This document shows, one piece after another, positions 1 through 12,605 of a DNA stretch of 64,000 nt (positions are counted from its first letter, which is position 1; every line of letters begins with the position of its first letter). Origin of the DNA: Gossypium raimondii (taxonomy: Eukaryota; Streptophyta; Magnoliopsida; Malvales; Malvaceae); NCBI RefSeq assembly GCF_025698545.1, contig NC_068570.1, forward strand, positions 1,054,001 to 1,118,000, given 5' to 3'. The notes beneath the pieces are model-generated. The model did no database searches. It saw only the letters and a program-made list of their open reading frames with translations, and was not told where the DNA came from. The position numbers and the translations under genes were made by a program.

Positions 1-108
1 TTGTCAATGCAGGAGAACGTGATTTTAAGTGTGCTGAAGTGCATTATCCTCCTATTTATAGGTTCGGAGAGCTATGAATACTTCTAGGCATTGTCTCAAA
101 AAAGAACA
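1..108 (+). repeat. tRNA-derived SINE, 3' part, at window edge
   Basis: The sequence matches the body of a short repeat seen at seven other places in the window. It has the block 'gcattatcctcctattta' and ends in 'cattgtctcaaaaaa', the A-rich tail. The 5' tRNA-like head is cut off by the window edge. It lies inside the first intron of the WAKL gene, in the opposite orientation to that gene. Confidence 0.7.
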
Positions 109-397
109 AATATAGTAAAAACCTATAGTGAGCACTTTAACTCTAAGAATAATAAAATTATAATTTAACTCTGTTCGAAATTTATAATTTAGTTTTCACT
201 CAAAAAAAAAAAACTTTCTTTTAAGTCCTAAATCGATTTTTTAAAGTCAAAACTATAATTTATAATTTTTGCCTTTGAAAAATAGAATGACAATTTTAAC
301 TATATTAATCATTTGCAGCATCAATACGAAGAAAAAACATAACATGAACAACAAAAGCAAAATTTCCAAAGAGATTCGGTGAAACAGAAGAACTAAC
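1..397 (-). other. intron 1 of the WAKL gene (partial)
   Basis: It starts at the GT donor at 397-396 on the minus strand and runs off the left edge. It holds a SINE fragment (1-108) and AT-rich sequence; no other coding signal is seen. Confidence 0.7.
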
Positions 398-1181
398 CTT
401 TCCGGCAACCATCGCCGGCACGATATCCATCACCAACAAACCCATTTCGACACCTACAATACGATCCCGGCCGTCGATTAACCGGCGAAACAATTTCATC
501 ACAAACAGCATTCTCAGAACATAACTCCGAGCACTGTCCTTCAATCCACCACCTTAGCTCCACCACTTGTACTTCCAACACACCCGATTCATTAAAAGAT
601 TCCGTCGATATCGACGACAAAAACGACCCACAATTCGTCCCAATCACCTTATCATAATCAAGAAAACCATTACTTTTCTTTTCCGAATAGCAACTAATGT
701 TACTATTATTAGGAGAACAAGTAAGGGACTCAAAATGAGTGTAAACCATGGTAGATGGTATCATGCATGGTGATGGTAAGGAGCAATTTTGTAATAAGAT
801 TGCGTTACGAGATGTTGGGGCGTAGTTTTGGCTATAAAGACGATGGAGAGCTTGAAGTGGACGATCACAAGTGGCTTCAATGCTGATTTTTATATGGTTT
901 TGGTTTATGTTTAGGATTGGGAAACCGGCAATATGGTGGTGGTGATGGTGGTGGGCGGTGGTGGTGCAATTTAGTGGGATTTGGCAGGTAGGGGAGAAGC
1001 CAAATGGGTAAGGAACATGGTTGCCACCACATGATCGGTTGCAATTTGAGGATTGAATTATAAAGGGGAATGAAAGTATAAGGATTGATATGAAAATAAA
1101 ATTGGGTTCTTTGGGTTGTTTGTGAATCATGGTTGGGATTGTTTTGTTGATGAGATCATTGAAGGGTTTCTTGTTTCTCAA
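398..1181 (-). CDS. WAKL14-like wall-associated receptor kinase, exon 1 (partial gene)
   Basis: First exon of a wall-associated receptor-like kinase; about 261 residues of extracellular region are visible. A hydrophobic signal segment (FIFISILILSF) precedes a GUB_WAK galacturonan-binding module that starts CNRSCGGNHVPYPFGF. The exon ends with a Cys-rich EGF-like stretch (YCRCRNGFVGDGY). In frame, the exon ends at AAG|GTTAGT, a good donor at 398/397, so the open frame running to 393 is read-through. The membrane segment and kinase domain must lie left of base 1; the two-exon plan with a separate kinase exon fits the WAKL14/WAKL20 type. Met1 (1181) or the in-frame Met18 (1130), which sits closer to the signal peptide, could be the start. 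A run of seven histidines sits in the binding domain. Known family role: plasma-membrane kinases that sense pectin or cell-wall state. Confidence 0.85.
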
Positions 1182-1320
1182 GTGTATTGCACTTATTAAA
1201 GAAAAAAAAAGGAACTTTATTGAATAATAGTAGCAATATGAAGCTTGTGAGATTGAAATTTGGTGTGATCAACAGTTAAATTGATTGCAAAAGGAACACT
1301 AGTTACCATCTTGGGTTTCA

Positions 1321-1332
1321 ATATATATATAA
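1321..1332 (-). promoter_or_regulatory. TATA box of the WAKL gene
   Basis: TTATATATATAT on the minus strand lies about 140 bp upstream of the first Met. This suits a transcription start near 1295 and a leader of roughly 110 bases. Position and composition are the only support. Confidence 0.5.
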
Positions 1333-1772
1333 GCAATGGAGATAGCTAGAAATTTTATATTATGGGGTTTGATATCTAATTACAAATTTTTGAAAGGATT
1401 AAAATATAATTTTATTAATTAATAATAAGGGTCCAAGCCCTATCCAATGGAAGGAAATTACTTTTTTTTTAAGTAATTATATGAAAAAAAAAATCTGGAA
1501 AAGAAATATATGACTCATTATTGAGTAGAGTGAGAAAAGAAATGCTAAATTCCCTTTTCCTTTTCTTTGTTTTCACACTACTCTTTGTCTTATTGCTCTA
1601 AACCAAACATTGAAAAAGACTTCTTTTTCCCTTCTTTATTATGAGTGTCCAAAGCATCATTTGAAAGTTAACTTGACATGAAACTATGGATGAGACTAGA
1701 GATGCTTGCTAAGGAATTTCTTTCCTTGGAAATTACTACCTAATTTGATGAGATATTGGTAATTAAGATTAT

Positions 1773-2063
1773 GGTAAAAATACTATGGAAACTCCTGTAG
1801 TAGGAGTTAGATTGTATTTTGTTCTCTTTATTAAAAAATGGGTAAATTAGTTCATGTATGTTATGTTAGGCAGCAAATTGGTCCTTTCGTTAAAAATTCC
1901 ATCCATTTCTACAGTTAAAATTTGATCCATGTAAGTCAACATGATGTACACATGGTATAAACACCGATTTTTAACAATACAAATAGATGATCTTTTTAAC
2001 AAAAATAACTAATTTACTGTTTAATTTAACGTACAGAGACTCCTACTATAGTAAATTTTTCAT
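1773..2063. mobile_element. MITE, family M1, copy 1
   Basis: Terminal inverted repeats are readable: the left end has 'actcctgtagtaggagt' followed by 'aaaaaatgggtaaattag', and the right end has 'gagactcctactatagta'. The interior carries 'ggtcctttcgttaaaaa' and 'acatggtataaacaccg', shared with the copies at 2598, 9686 and 26395. It has no coding capacity. Confidence 0.65.
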
Positions 2064-2597
2064 TCAGATTACTTGTTAGGACTTGAAAAATAACAATTGA
2101 AAGTGGTCAATGCATGATCTAATTGGTAAATAAACCTTTTGCATTTTGTTTGTTACTAATATGAAATTTACTTTTAGGAAACTACAAAGAAGTTAAATAC
2201 TTACATGTTAAACTAAGGAGGTTTAAGGGGTCAATTATAGTTACTTTTTAAAACTTTTAAAAAGTGAAAACAAAGTGCAATACTAGTGTTGGATTCACAC
2301 CTTGGTACCGGAAAGCATCTCATGTTTGCCATTGTGCCTATTCAATAATGTTCTAAAATCATTGGAATATGTTTTTTTTATATAATTAAGATATCTTTAA
2401 TGTTTATTTTATGATATATGAGAATTAAATTTTTTTGGGTTCGTGATTACTATTTTTAAAAATATCAATTTTAGAATTCAAACTTAAGTTCTCTTTTACG
2501 AATATAATATACTTAACTATTATACCCATTCACCCAATACCATGGATGCAATAAAAATAATATAAAATTTATAAAATGTCTTGAAAAATAATTTTCA

Positions 2598-2983
2598 TAA
2601 GGGTAAATGTACTGTGGAGGCCCTTGTACTAGGAGTCATATTGCATTTTGCCCCTCTATTAAAAAATGAGCAAAATAGTCCTTGTACATTAGATCAAAGC
2701 GCAAACTGGTCATTATGTTATAAATTTCATCCATTTATACTATTAAAAATTGGTCCATGTACATCAGCATGAGGTACACGTGGTACACCAAGTGTAACTG
2801 TCTGGTTATTCCGTCAGTCACACTAGTTTTTAACAGCATGAATGGATTAAATTTTTAACAGAAAATGACTGGTTTGCTCTTTGATCTAATGTGTATAGAA
2901 TATTTGCCCATTTTTGTATAAAGAGGACAAAATGCAATCAAACTCTTTATAAAAGAACCTCCATGATACTTTTACTAATTTTT
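2598..2983. mobile_element. MITE, family M1, copy 2 (best preserved)
   Basis: Ends are inverted: 'gggtaaatgtactgtggagg...' at left and '...aacctccatgatactttta' at right. Subterminal blocks 'tattgcattttgcccctct' and 'gaggacaaaatgcaatc' are also inverted. It is about 386 bp and non-coding. The interior contains a near-palindrome around 'gtacacgtggtacaccaag'. Confidence 0.75.
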
Positions 2984-5615
2984 AAACTAAAAAAAGTTCG
3001 GAATAGACCAAAATACAATCCGTATTATAGTATAAAACCTTTGCAATATTTTTACCACCTAATTAAAAATACTGTTGTATAAAGTCAAAATTACTGAAAT
3101 AATGTATAAAGTCCCCCATTGCCAAATACATACATATATATATGTTCATACCATTGTCAAATATTAGTCAATAGGGGACCATCCACTTGTATATATTTAA
3201 GGAGAAATGAAGAAACCCGTGATCATGATAATTGATCACACGTTTGGACCCATAATTTACAGTATTATACACGGCAAACCAATCTCGTGATCGTATATTT
3301 CAACATTTTCCTTTTTTATATATTCAATTTCGACCATATCTTTGTTATTTAATTAATTAAAAATTTTAAAGTTGTTGATTGAATTTTAATTTAATTAATA
3401 TTATTTGTTGTTGTAATAATTAAAAAAATATGGATTTGGGGTATGGGTAATAAGAGGATAAAAAATCTTTCAAAATTAAGAATATATGTTTTAATTGATA
3501 GTTTGAACATTTTCATTGAAAAGTTTAAATAAGTGATTTCTAACCATGACATATCAAACATAAAAAAATGAAAAACATTGAATGCTATTTCTTTTAATCA
3601 TTATAAATTTGGATAAGGAGATGGAATACTAGGATTTAAAGGAAAATAATGGGTCGTAGCTCGAACTCATATCCTTCTACATTAATTATCAATAATGTTC
3701 ATGCCAATTTAGCTAAGACTTAATTAGTTTAATAGCTCATAATTAAAAAAAGTCTAAAATTATTGGCTTTGGGGAAAGATAAAGTCACTCTCAACCGTCT
3801 CTAACTACATCCAAGAACGTATTGAATCTGAATACGAGAATATCTTAAAATTGCTTCAAATTTTAACAGACGGAATAAAATTACTTTTCAAAGAAAATAT
3901 TCTTTCATACGTACTCGTTTATTCAATGTTAAATAATCAATAAAAATGTATCAATTTTACTAAAATTTTCGGTAATTCTTTTTAAACCTTAACTTATTTT
4001 AATTGATCTCAATAGAAATAATGCCAACATTAAAAAAAAAAAAAAAAAGGGCAAGAAAAGATTGCATAGGACAACAAGCGTGAAAACCGCGGGAAACAGA
4101 GTCAATTCAACACAACCTAAATAATGCATTTCAAGTCGTGTTGAATTTCCACCTTTCAAATTAAATAATGGTTGAATTGAGTAATTGTGAAAATGTATAT
4201 TTAAATTTTGAATATCATATTATTAATAAGAGTAATTATAAATTTTGAATATAAATCGTAAAATAAAGATGGAGAACACTAAAAATGTCGCATTCTACTT
4301 TTAGTTAAGTTCTAGATTTATTATTTTTAAACTTTAATTTGATCAATTTTAATCTCTATATTCTTTGAACTGATCACTTTTAGTAATTTTACTTTCCAAA
4401 TTTTAAAATTTTAGTCCTGATTCAAACGGCAACAATTAAATCCATTTGGTTAAACTTTGCTATTAATTATAAACAATGCGTAAAGTTATAGATTTAATTT
4501 ATATTCTACAATCGAATCCTTCTTAATTCTTATCCTTTTGGATTAAAATTTTCAATCTTGATACAAACTAAATGAATTTTTGTGAGTAATGTATGAAAAT
4601 AGAAAATTGTTATGATATTGTACAAGTGGTAGTATATTTGTCACGTCAAATTTTAGAAATAACAGAGTTTAATGGATTTAATATATAAATTTTAAAAATC
4701 AAAAATTATAAAAATTTCAATAATCATAATTACCATGCAGACAAAATCAATACCAAGTGGTTAATTTGTTTCCCTTTTTCCTTTTACCGAGGAGTGGAGT
4801 TAATTTATTTGATTTAGATCACATCCAACAAAACTTATACCATATACCCTCTGTGGACCTCTTAGTCATAATTAACTGTCCAAAGCTTGGTTATATCAAA
4901 TCATGAATGGGTTCATGATGTACTCTTAGTGTGATATCATAATCTTTGGTTAAATCAGATTTTGAGGTGTGAATACATAATGTGAGACCAATATGTTGCT
5001 TCCAAATATGAAATACCGGAAATGTGATGCCACGTATTCATGTTATTTGGACTAATGGATACAAATCGATTACAAGATATAAATCATGGACATATATTGG
5101 TTGTATGATTTGGACATGCCACTTGGGTATGTACATGCAAGAGTTCACAATGAGTCATTAATTTTGTTAGACACGTAATTATTTAACGATGGAATATAGA
5201 TAAGTGACACATAAAGAAAATTATTCTAATTGATCTAAGCATTAGAGGGTATCTTAAAGTATCAATCCTAATGCCCTCTTGACACGGACCTTAAACAACT
5301 CTATGCTTAAGAATCTATCTAACGATGATATTGACACTAAAAGGAAGTTTAGAAAGAAACTATACAATCAAATCAAACACGAAAGTTCCAACAACAATAG
5401 AGTTAAATGTAGTATTCAAATGCCCCATATAAAGTTGAGAATCTAATGATGTTATCATAGACAATTAAAAGGCTTAAAAAGTGAAACTATTCTTTGCTTT
5501 TAAACCCCATTATCATATTGGGTATTAAAGGCCCATATTCTACACCAACGTAACACGAGTGCTTAAACGGTACACTAAAACATCAACAACTATACAAAAA
5601 ATAATAACATTACAA
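2984..5615. other. AT-rich intergenic DNA
   Basis: No gene is seen. Apart from the SINE head at 3652-3730 there are only short A/T tracts and decayed repeat sequence. The last 100 bases are probably the 3' untranslated region of the gene at 5616-5951. Confidence 0.6.
3652..3730 (-). repeat. tRNA-derived SINE, 5' part
   Basis: On the minus strand it reads 'gtcttagctaaattggcat' (A-box-like) and then 'atatgagttcgagct' (B-box-like), the head of the SINE family described at 7137. The 3' body is missing. Confidence 0.6.
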
Positions 5616-5951
5616 TCAAAGAGCTGCAAAAGCATCATCGACCCACTTTAGTTCATTGCTAGAACCTTTGCCATTCTCGGTCATTTTCGTCGATGATGAA
5701 GAAGAAGATGAAGAGCCAATGAAAGATTGAAATGCGGACCTGAAATTATTCATACGTTTACGGTGACGAATCCTTCTCAAAACCATATCTTTATCCAATG
5801 TTTGCTTCGAATGGCTTGGCTTTATGTAAAGATGGCTAGTGATGGCATCTAACTGCTCTTGCTCATCTTGGTTATCTTCACCACAATTGTTGCTGCTCTC
5901 GTCGTTGATGTTGATGATGACGTTGTTCTTGTCTGGTTTAGTGAGTGGCAT
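5616..5951 (-). CDS. small uncharacterised plant protein (111 aa)
   Basis: Intronless open frame of 111 codons with a TATA box about 90 bp upstream, which supports a real gene. The N-terminal half is acidic and Asn-rich (DESSNNCGEDNQDEQEQL). The centre is strongly basic (DMVLRRIRHRKRMNNFRSAF), next comes a Ser homopolymer of eight, and the C-terminus reads LKWVDDAFAAL. There is no signal peptide and no membrane segment. The basic RRIRHRKR stretch could be a nuclear localisation signal; this is inference. The pattern basic core - Ser run - WVDDAF resembles a group of short plant proteins of unknown function. I do not recognise a named family. The opposite-strand frame over the same bases is a shadow. 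Confidence 0.7.
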   Translation of the reverse strand: MPLTKPDKNNVIININDESSNNCGEDNQDEQEQLDAITSHLYIKPSHSKQTLDKDMVLRRIRHRKRMNNFRSAFQSFIGSSSSSSSSTKMTENGKGSSNELKWVDDAFAAL

Positions 5952-6036
5952 TTTTTTTGAAGTAAATTACAAAGAGTATAAAAGAGATGATGCTTATCGG
6001 TTTATAGAAGTGAATGGGGGGACAAGGCAAGGGTGA

Positions 6037-6044
6037 TATTTATA
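6037..6044 (-). promoter_or_regulatory. TATA box of the 111-aa gene
   Basis: TATAAATA on the minus strand, followed by TCACCCTTGCC, 86 bp upstream of the ATG at 5951. The spacing predicts a short leader of about 55-60 bases. Confidence 0.65.
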
Positions 6045-6762
6045 GAGGGGTAGAAAGAAAGATTCTTGAGGATTTTTATATGATTTTGGTCGGTTTTGTG
6101 GGTTCGAGATGGCACAGAATCCATAGATTCTGAGGTGGTCGGTTGCTGAAAATAATATAGTAATTTATGATGTTTTTATGTCAGATCTGGGTTTTGAGAT
6201 GAGTTTCATCTTGGATACGCATGATAACCTTTTCCCTCCAGTTTTTAAAAATTATTTTATTTCCTCATTTAATTTTTTTTCTTTCAATCATTGAATTTAT
6301 ATTTTCGTCAAATTATTTCAAAATAGAAGAAAAAGTTAATCTTTGGTACCTTTGCTGATATGTTATAATTTTAAATAATTTTAATGATTTTAATTTTAAT
6401 TTTAAAATATTTTTTATAGTTATTTGAATTTTTAAAATTTTAAAAATTACTTAAATACCAATGTGTTATCCACGTGTATGCAACGTTAAGAAAGTTAAAA
6501 ATGTTAACTTCTTCATTTATTTAAGGTGATTTGAAAAAAACTCAAGTTTAAGAGCTTAAAAGATGAAAAATTAAATAAAAAACTAAAATGATCATTTTAT
6601 AGAATTGAAAAGCTAAATAAATCATTATACCTTTTGGATAATGATTGGAAAGAATAATTACAAACATTAAACATAGTTTACAAACATATATGAAAGAATA
6701 TATTTTGATTTTCTTTATTAAAACTATTCATAGCTCTTTCTATTTCTTTAAATATGAGAATA

Positions 6763-6840
6763 ATACGCTTTAGCGCACTCAAATTTACATCCTCCTACAC
6801 TGACAATAATACCAATACCGATGAAACTAATAAAAAAATA
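6763..6840 (-). repeat. tRNA-derived SINE, 5' part
   Basis: The minus strand reads 'gtattattgtcagtgtagga' and then 'gtgcgctaaagcgtatt', matching the head and mid-body of the SINE family. The body breaks off at the left. Confidence 0.6.
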
Positions 6841-7136
6841 CTTGAATAAATATCAACAATAAAACTTTCATGTCTAAAGAATCAGATTCCAAACAATGAA
6901 ATGCGATTATTCTAAAATAAATAAGCATCAATCTATCGATAAGTAGGGTTATGATTCTTCGGGGTATCAGCTGATCAAGATTATAATATCTTTAGTAGTC
7001 GATTATCAAAATTCTAATAAGTGGTTTTAGGTTATAAGCAGACATGCCTAACTCTATCCCAATTTCAATTTTTTTAATAATTTTTTTATAAGTTTTAACA
7101 TATTATATCTTTTTAAGACAATAATCTAGATTAATT

Positions 7137-7255
7137 ACTTATAGCTCCTCTCCAACCCGTAAATAGGAGGATAATGCGCTTCAACGCACTCGAACCCACG
7201 TGCTCCTGCATTGACAACAATACCCATATCAATTGAGCTAAGACTCAATCGGCTA
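7137..7255 (-). repeat. tRNA-derived SINE (clearest pol III boxes)
   Basis: On the minus strand the head reads 'cttagctcaattgatatggg', an A-box match, and about 32 bases later 'gtgggttcgagtgcg', a B-box match to GGTTCGANNCC. The box spacing is that of a tRNA gene. The body 'gcgcattatcctccta' follows. This copy identifies the whole family as tRNA-derived. Confidence 0.75.
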
Positions 7256-8619
7256 TCCCAATTCAAAAATTAAATCTCATTAGTTAAAATTAAAATTCTA
7301 ATAAAAAATTAATAGCTCCAATTTGTTCAACCCACACCTAAAATGATTTAAATTCAAATGATCTGCCCAAATTTAAAATAATCAAAACAACTAACTTAAG
7401 TGACTTGAACTCAAATGTTAAAATCGAATTAATAAAAAGTTTAAAATAACCCAAACATAAATTGAAATCATCTGGAAAAAGAAACCTGATTAGTAAACCG
7501 AAACACCTTGAACACGAAATGACACAAAATCGAAACAACTCAAACCTAACATCGACTTCAACATGAAATTATAATCCTAAGATTTTAATAAATGAATTAA
7601 TCTGACTCGTATTAACCCAACTCAAAATCAACCCCACACATTTAATTGATGGATCCAAAGTAGAGTTATCTATGGGTAGGGTGATCTGCCCAGTTTGGTT
7701 TGACTGGCTCAAGGACAAAGCTTTTTTGTTGTTGGGCTAGATTGGTGAATTCAAAAAAAAATTAAAAATTAAAAATTAAAAATTAAAAATTAATTATAAA
7801 ATTATAAATATAAATAATATGTTTGATTTTTTTAATTAGTAACATATTTTTTTGGATGGACCGGGTTAGACCCAATCTTAATTTTTTTAAAAATCAAGTC
7901 TCGGTTTCGACCCGGCCCAATCCATAATCCATAAAATGAAATAACTTCTGGATTTGGGCCCTACGAATGCCAAAAAAACTCAAAATTAGAGCTTTTCCCT
8001 AATTGGCCCAATCCACACTAAGGCTAGCTTTACTTTTGTCCAAAATTATGCAATGGAAAGTTACAAAAAGGCTTAACTTTCAAATGAAAACATTGCATTT
8101 CGTCAGCCAATACGTAAGAGAAAGCACATGGAAATGTAAAGTGGAAAAACAACTTGAAACGTAATTAATTGAATACTGAGAAACTGATAAAAGTGAATGC
8201 ACAAAGCCATAAATATAACTAAGCATACATATTGAAGATTGTTTTTTAAGTTTTTATATAGTTTATGGAAACATGCGTCATCTCATATGAATAATACCAT
8301 CTTCATTAATTATATATAAAAAGAACATCATTATTTAGGTTTGGGGTTGAGGTATAGAATCAAATGATGGTATATTCAAACTGATTTATTCATAGATTTG
8401 TTTAATGATTGGATTATCTGTACCAACCTGAATCTTAACTCATATTAGAAATGATTTAGATAACCATATTGAGTTTTATAAATGAGTTTGGACAAAAAAA
8501 ATTAAATAGTTTGAAAGATTGATTTGACATTCAATACTTGACTCGACCTGTTATTAGTATTATACTTGAGAAAAAATAAATTATGTTAATATCATATAAT
8601 CATTTCATATTGAATAAGA
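7256..8619. other. AT-rich intergenic DNA
   Basis: No gene is seen. There is a short array of five 'aaaaatt' units near 7760-7792 and a TIR-like block 'gacccggcccaatccat' near 7910, possibly one end of a MITE related to the one at 40054. Confidence 0.5.
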
Positions 8620-9191
8620 TAGCGGCAGGGGTAGGATAAAATTCAATGTGGCAAGGGTTGTTATGAATGAGATAATGGCTTGTGGAGGAGTGTTGGGGGA
8701 TCATAAAGGGGTGGTTTCGACTTTATTTTTTGGTAGATGTGTAGTGGGGGATTGGAAATGGCAGTTCCAATGGCAATTAAAGAGGCTGCAAAGGTGGTTA
8801 TAGAGTTGATTCGGAAGGAGCAGGTTCCTTTAATCATATAATTTGATTCAATTACTGTTTCGGATTGATTGAAATATAGTTGTCTTCGGCCATTGTCGTT
8901 TAGGAATTTGTTCACGAATATTGAAGGAAGTTTAAGGCGAATGGCTGAGGTTTAGATTGAAGTCACAAATCGAGGTAGGAATGGAATGGCGAAAGCCTTG
9001 GCTAAAACAGGTTTGTCGAGGAATACCTTGTTTAGAGCATATTGATAATCTATTTTGGGTTTGCTGTTTTTCTGATTGTTTGTGCCCTGTTTTGGCATAG
9101 TTTGGCTGCTTTTTGATTCCTTGTTCGAACTGGTATGAGTTGGGTGATCTTAACACCTTTTCTTGTAATCAATTAACTGAGTAAAAAAAAA
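8620..9191 (+). pseudogene. LINE retrotransposon 3' remnant (RNase H-like domain)
   Basis: Translation in shifting frames gives the C-terminal RNase H-like domain of plant LINEs: CGGVLGDHKGVV, then a stretch like FDSITVSD, then LRPLSFRNLFTNIEGSLRRM, then NRGRNGMAKALAKTGLSR. Several in-frame stops and frameshifts break it. A run of nine A at about 9182-9190 follows, the expected LINE 3' tail. Only the last ~570 bp are present, as in typical 5'-truncated insertions. The longer open frames on the opposite strand here are shadows. Confidence 0.75.
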
Positions 9192-9685
9192 TCATACTGA
9201 ATTCAAATTTGATCCGATTCAACCTCTATTCATCTTTAAAGATGTGTGGATATAAAATTATATAACTTAATTGCATGTTTATTTTTTAATTTTTGTCTTG
9301 TGAGTTGATTGGTTTGTAAAATATCTTTTTCACCATAAATTATCACATCAACTTTAAACGGAAAAAACCAATGCCCAAATTTTGTTCTTGTTTACTATAA
9401 ATAAGGCAAAACTCATTTGCTTTAACAAGGGGTGAAAGTGAGATATTTTTTTTTGAAATTACAACACAAGTATTGAATAATTCAATTTTAGCTAACTAAT
9501 TAATTAGTCACAACAAATGACTAGGAAAATTCAAGAGTTAACATAGAATAAAACTTAAAGCTAACAAATGCTGGGTACAGTGATAATACATTATATTTTT
9601 AAAAGAAGAATTCGTGTTCAAACATTGAGATGACATTGTTGGAAGAGGTAGCTACAAACTCTAAATATAAACCGTAAAACAATAA

Positions 9686-9995
9686 AAGTGCCATGGATGT
9701 CCTTATACTAGGAGCTAGATTGCATTTTGCCCCATCTAATCAAGAAATGGCCAAATTAGTCCCTGAATGTTAGATCAAAGAGCAAATTGGTTATTTTGTT
9801 AAAAATTCCTTCCATTTCTACTGTTAAAAACTAGTTTTTGTTTGTTAATATGAGGTACACGTAACACTTCACGTGTAACTATTTGGTTATTTCGTCAACC
9901 ACGCTAGGTTTTAACAGAAGAAATGAATGGAATTTTTAGTAGAAATGACCAGTTTACTCTTTAATCTAACGTCCATTTTTAAAAAAAATCAAATT
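9686..9995. mobile_element. MITE, family M1, copy 3 (right end lost)
   Basis: It begins 'gtgccatggatgtccttata' and continues with 'gctagattgcattttgcccc' and 'gtacacgtaacacttcacg', matching 2598-2983. The right inverted repeat is truncated near 9990 at 'taacgtccattttt'. Confidence 0.65.
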
Positions 9996-10820
9996 ATATC
10001 TCTTTATTCTATATATTTTTTTGCTTGGACTTTCTTGTTAATCAATAAACTTTCTCAAAAGCAGTAGTGTTGGGGCGGCAATAATGATTTATTAAATTAA
10101 GTTTTTACGTGTTGAATACTCGAGGATTTACTATTTATCCATCACTTCAAAGTTCTAATTTTAGTACTTAATTTACACCATTGAAATTGAAAGTTTCAAT
10201 TTTGCTAAAGTTCATCTGAATCATAAAAAGGAGTACATCAACAATTCAACATGATGTTGTTAAATGGATGATCATATAAATCCACTCTTTGTCCAAAAAG
10301 TACATTTTCATTAAAACAACATCAACAAGAGCATCTAAATTAATGTGAGACATGAGAATTTATTGGAATCACGTATTTATAATTTGCCCCATAAAACCTA
10401 ATTCTTTGCATCTAGTTAAGAAAATTGTTATTTATATAGAAAAATATTTAATAGATTTGTGTTTGATGTATTATCAATAAGTACTAATAGGAATTCCACA
10501 CTTTGAGGTATTCATGGAATGAATTATACTTTGATTAAAAAGGACTTAAGCTCGAGCTCGACTTAATTCATTCAAATGATTTGTTTTACTATTTTAAAAT
10601 AATAAAATATTAAATAACATGACATTTTATGTTAATACTTAGAAAATTATCCTATATGTGATTTTAGGGTTTTTAAAGCTTCACAAATGAGTTGACGGTG
10701 TGATGGGTGTTCTATAAGTATAGTAAAAATAATTAAAATTTTAATATATAGACAAATGAAACACTTATCATGTTTTTTGGTGCAATAATGAACATTCGAC
10801 AAGCTACAACTTAGGTTTAT

Positions 10821-10935
10821 ACTTGTGGAATCTAAAAACTCCATAAGATGTGTATCAAATAATCACCCTTAATATTTATATATTTTTATAAGGGTGAGTA
10901 TTTGATACACTGTGTACTTTTTTATTCCACAAGTA
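10821..10935. repeat. imperfect inverted repeat (foldback MITE core)
   Basis: The left arm 10821-10871 ('acttgtggaatc...tgtatcaaataatcaccctt') and the right arm 10890-10935 ('aagggtgagtatttgatac...attccacaagt') are inverted copies separated by about 18 AT bases. Weaker symmetry extends outward to about 10670 and 11075, suggesting one foldback element of about 400 bp or two head-to-head MITEs. Confidence 0.65.
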
Positions 10936-11584
10936 ACTTCAAAAAAGTGCCACGTGTCTCTTTTTCTAAATATTTGTTTTTTAATATTTTACTCTATCCC
11001 TATTCGATATTTGTCAACCTCCTAACTATAATTGTGGTGTTTAAAAACTCAACTGATGGTGTACCAAATATTTTCCCTTTATATAGAGTTAAGTTGACCC
11101 AGAATAAAATAAATCCTTACTAAACCCGACCCGAACAAAATTACCGTATCTACGAATAGATCTAATTCACACCATTTTAAAAAATCGATGAGATCATAAA
11201 TAAATACATGTTTGCCCTCTACCAATTTTGAGAAATAAGAAGGAAAAACTCTCTGTTCCTTTAGCTTGGGGATAATACCATTTATCAATTTAAAGCAAAG
11301 AATTCACGTGTCCAATGCTCACACTGTTTTGCCAAGAAAAGGAAATAAAGAGAAAAACAATGAATCTATTTCGACAAAAATGTTATAAAATCTAGTCTTT
11401 GTGATCACATTATATCTTGGAATTGATATAATTACAAGTAGAATTTGAACTCATTTCAAATAATTGATCCTCGACTAATTTGATCAATTTTAGTTTTTAT
11501 ATTTGTTAAATTTGAAAATTTTAGTCCTAACCCAAAAAAATAGCACTTATTATGTTTGGTTAAACCAAGTCTTAATTTTGTTAG

Positions 11585-11700
11585 TATTGATATTATTCTC
11601 AATTTAGAGGATGCGGATTTGAGTACATTGAAGTGCGTTTATCCTCCTAGTTAAGGACCGTGGAAGGGTTATGGGCAGTTCTGGACATTATATTAAAAAA
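11585..11700 (+). repeat. tRNA-derived SINE, degenerate copy
   Basis: Reads 'gatattattctcaatttaga', 'gatttgagtacattgaagtg', 'tttatcctcctagtta', and ends 'ctggacattatattaaaaaa'. Same family as 7137 and 28293, with more substitutions. Confidence 0.65.
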
Positions 11701-12049
11701 TATTTGTTCGGTTAACTTCAATTACTAGTCATGTACTATGTGCACAGTTGTAGATTTAGTCTATATTCTTTAATTGGATCTTTCTAAGTCTATACTTTTC
11801 GAATTTTGAAATATCAATCTTGACGTAAATGATAATCGTTAATCTATTAACTGAATTTTTAGTTAGAAATATGTAAAAATAACAAGCTGCCATAATATTA
11901 CAAATATGATAATATATTTGTCATATTAAAATTTGAAAATAATAAAACTTAACTGAACAAATTTAATAATTATTATTTTATGAGGTGTAAAATTTGAAAA
12001 TTTAAAAAGCGAAAAAAATAAAAATACTTATATATAGTAGAGATCTAAT

Positions 12050-12605
12050 GACACTAACATCCTCGTTGATTGATAGACAAGTGTCCCAGCTATCACAGTA
12101 AACAACCAACACCATTTGCAAAACAAGACGTAATGTCACAACCATTGTGCCACCATGATTGATTACTACATTTAAACTCAAAAATTTCCTGGCTTTCGTT
12201 CGTTTCCATGGATGGTAGGCTATAGGGTTGTGTTAGACACGGGAGCGACCCTAGTACACAGGGTCTAAAAATGAACCATTTCCCAACCTTTTGTGTAGTG
12301 CCCCGGGGACATGTGGCCAACTAGTAGTGGCCTAGCGGTTGGTCCCTAAGCCATTGGCTATATTGAACTGTAGTTAAAGGGCAGTGGACAGATAGCAGGT
12401 GACTAGGTGAAGGTACCATGAACATTGATATTCAGACAAACAATCATGCTTTTGTCCATTCTACGTGGCGGTTTAACAGTTGGTGCTGGAATTTGTAAAA
12501 CACTTGTCGTAATGCGAGTGGGGTTTTTCCTTGTTTCGTCATTGTTTATTGCTTTGCACCTTTTGCTTTTCTTTTATAACATTTTAGGCAAAAGTTGTAA
12601 CAGAA
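12050..12605. other. locally GC-richer block without a recognised gene
   Basis: The block around 12200-12420 is visibly richer in G+C than its surroundings ('gtgccccggggacatgtgg', 'gtggcctagcggttggtc'). It contains only short open frames on either strand, with no recognisable motif. It could be a fragment of a mobile element or captured gene DNA. I cannot assign it. Confidence 0.4.

Noticed and set aside
305..773. Open frames overlapping the WAKL exon (305-544 minus, 567-773 plus)
   Set aside because: They are shadows of the real exon in other frames, with no motif.
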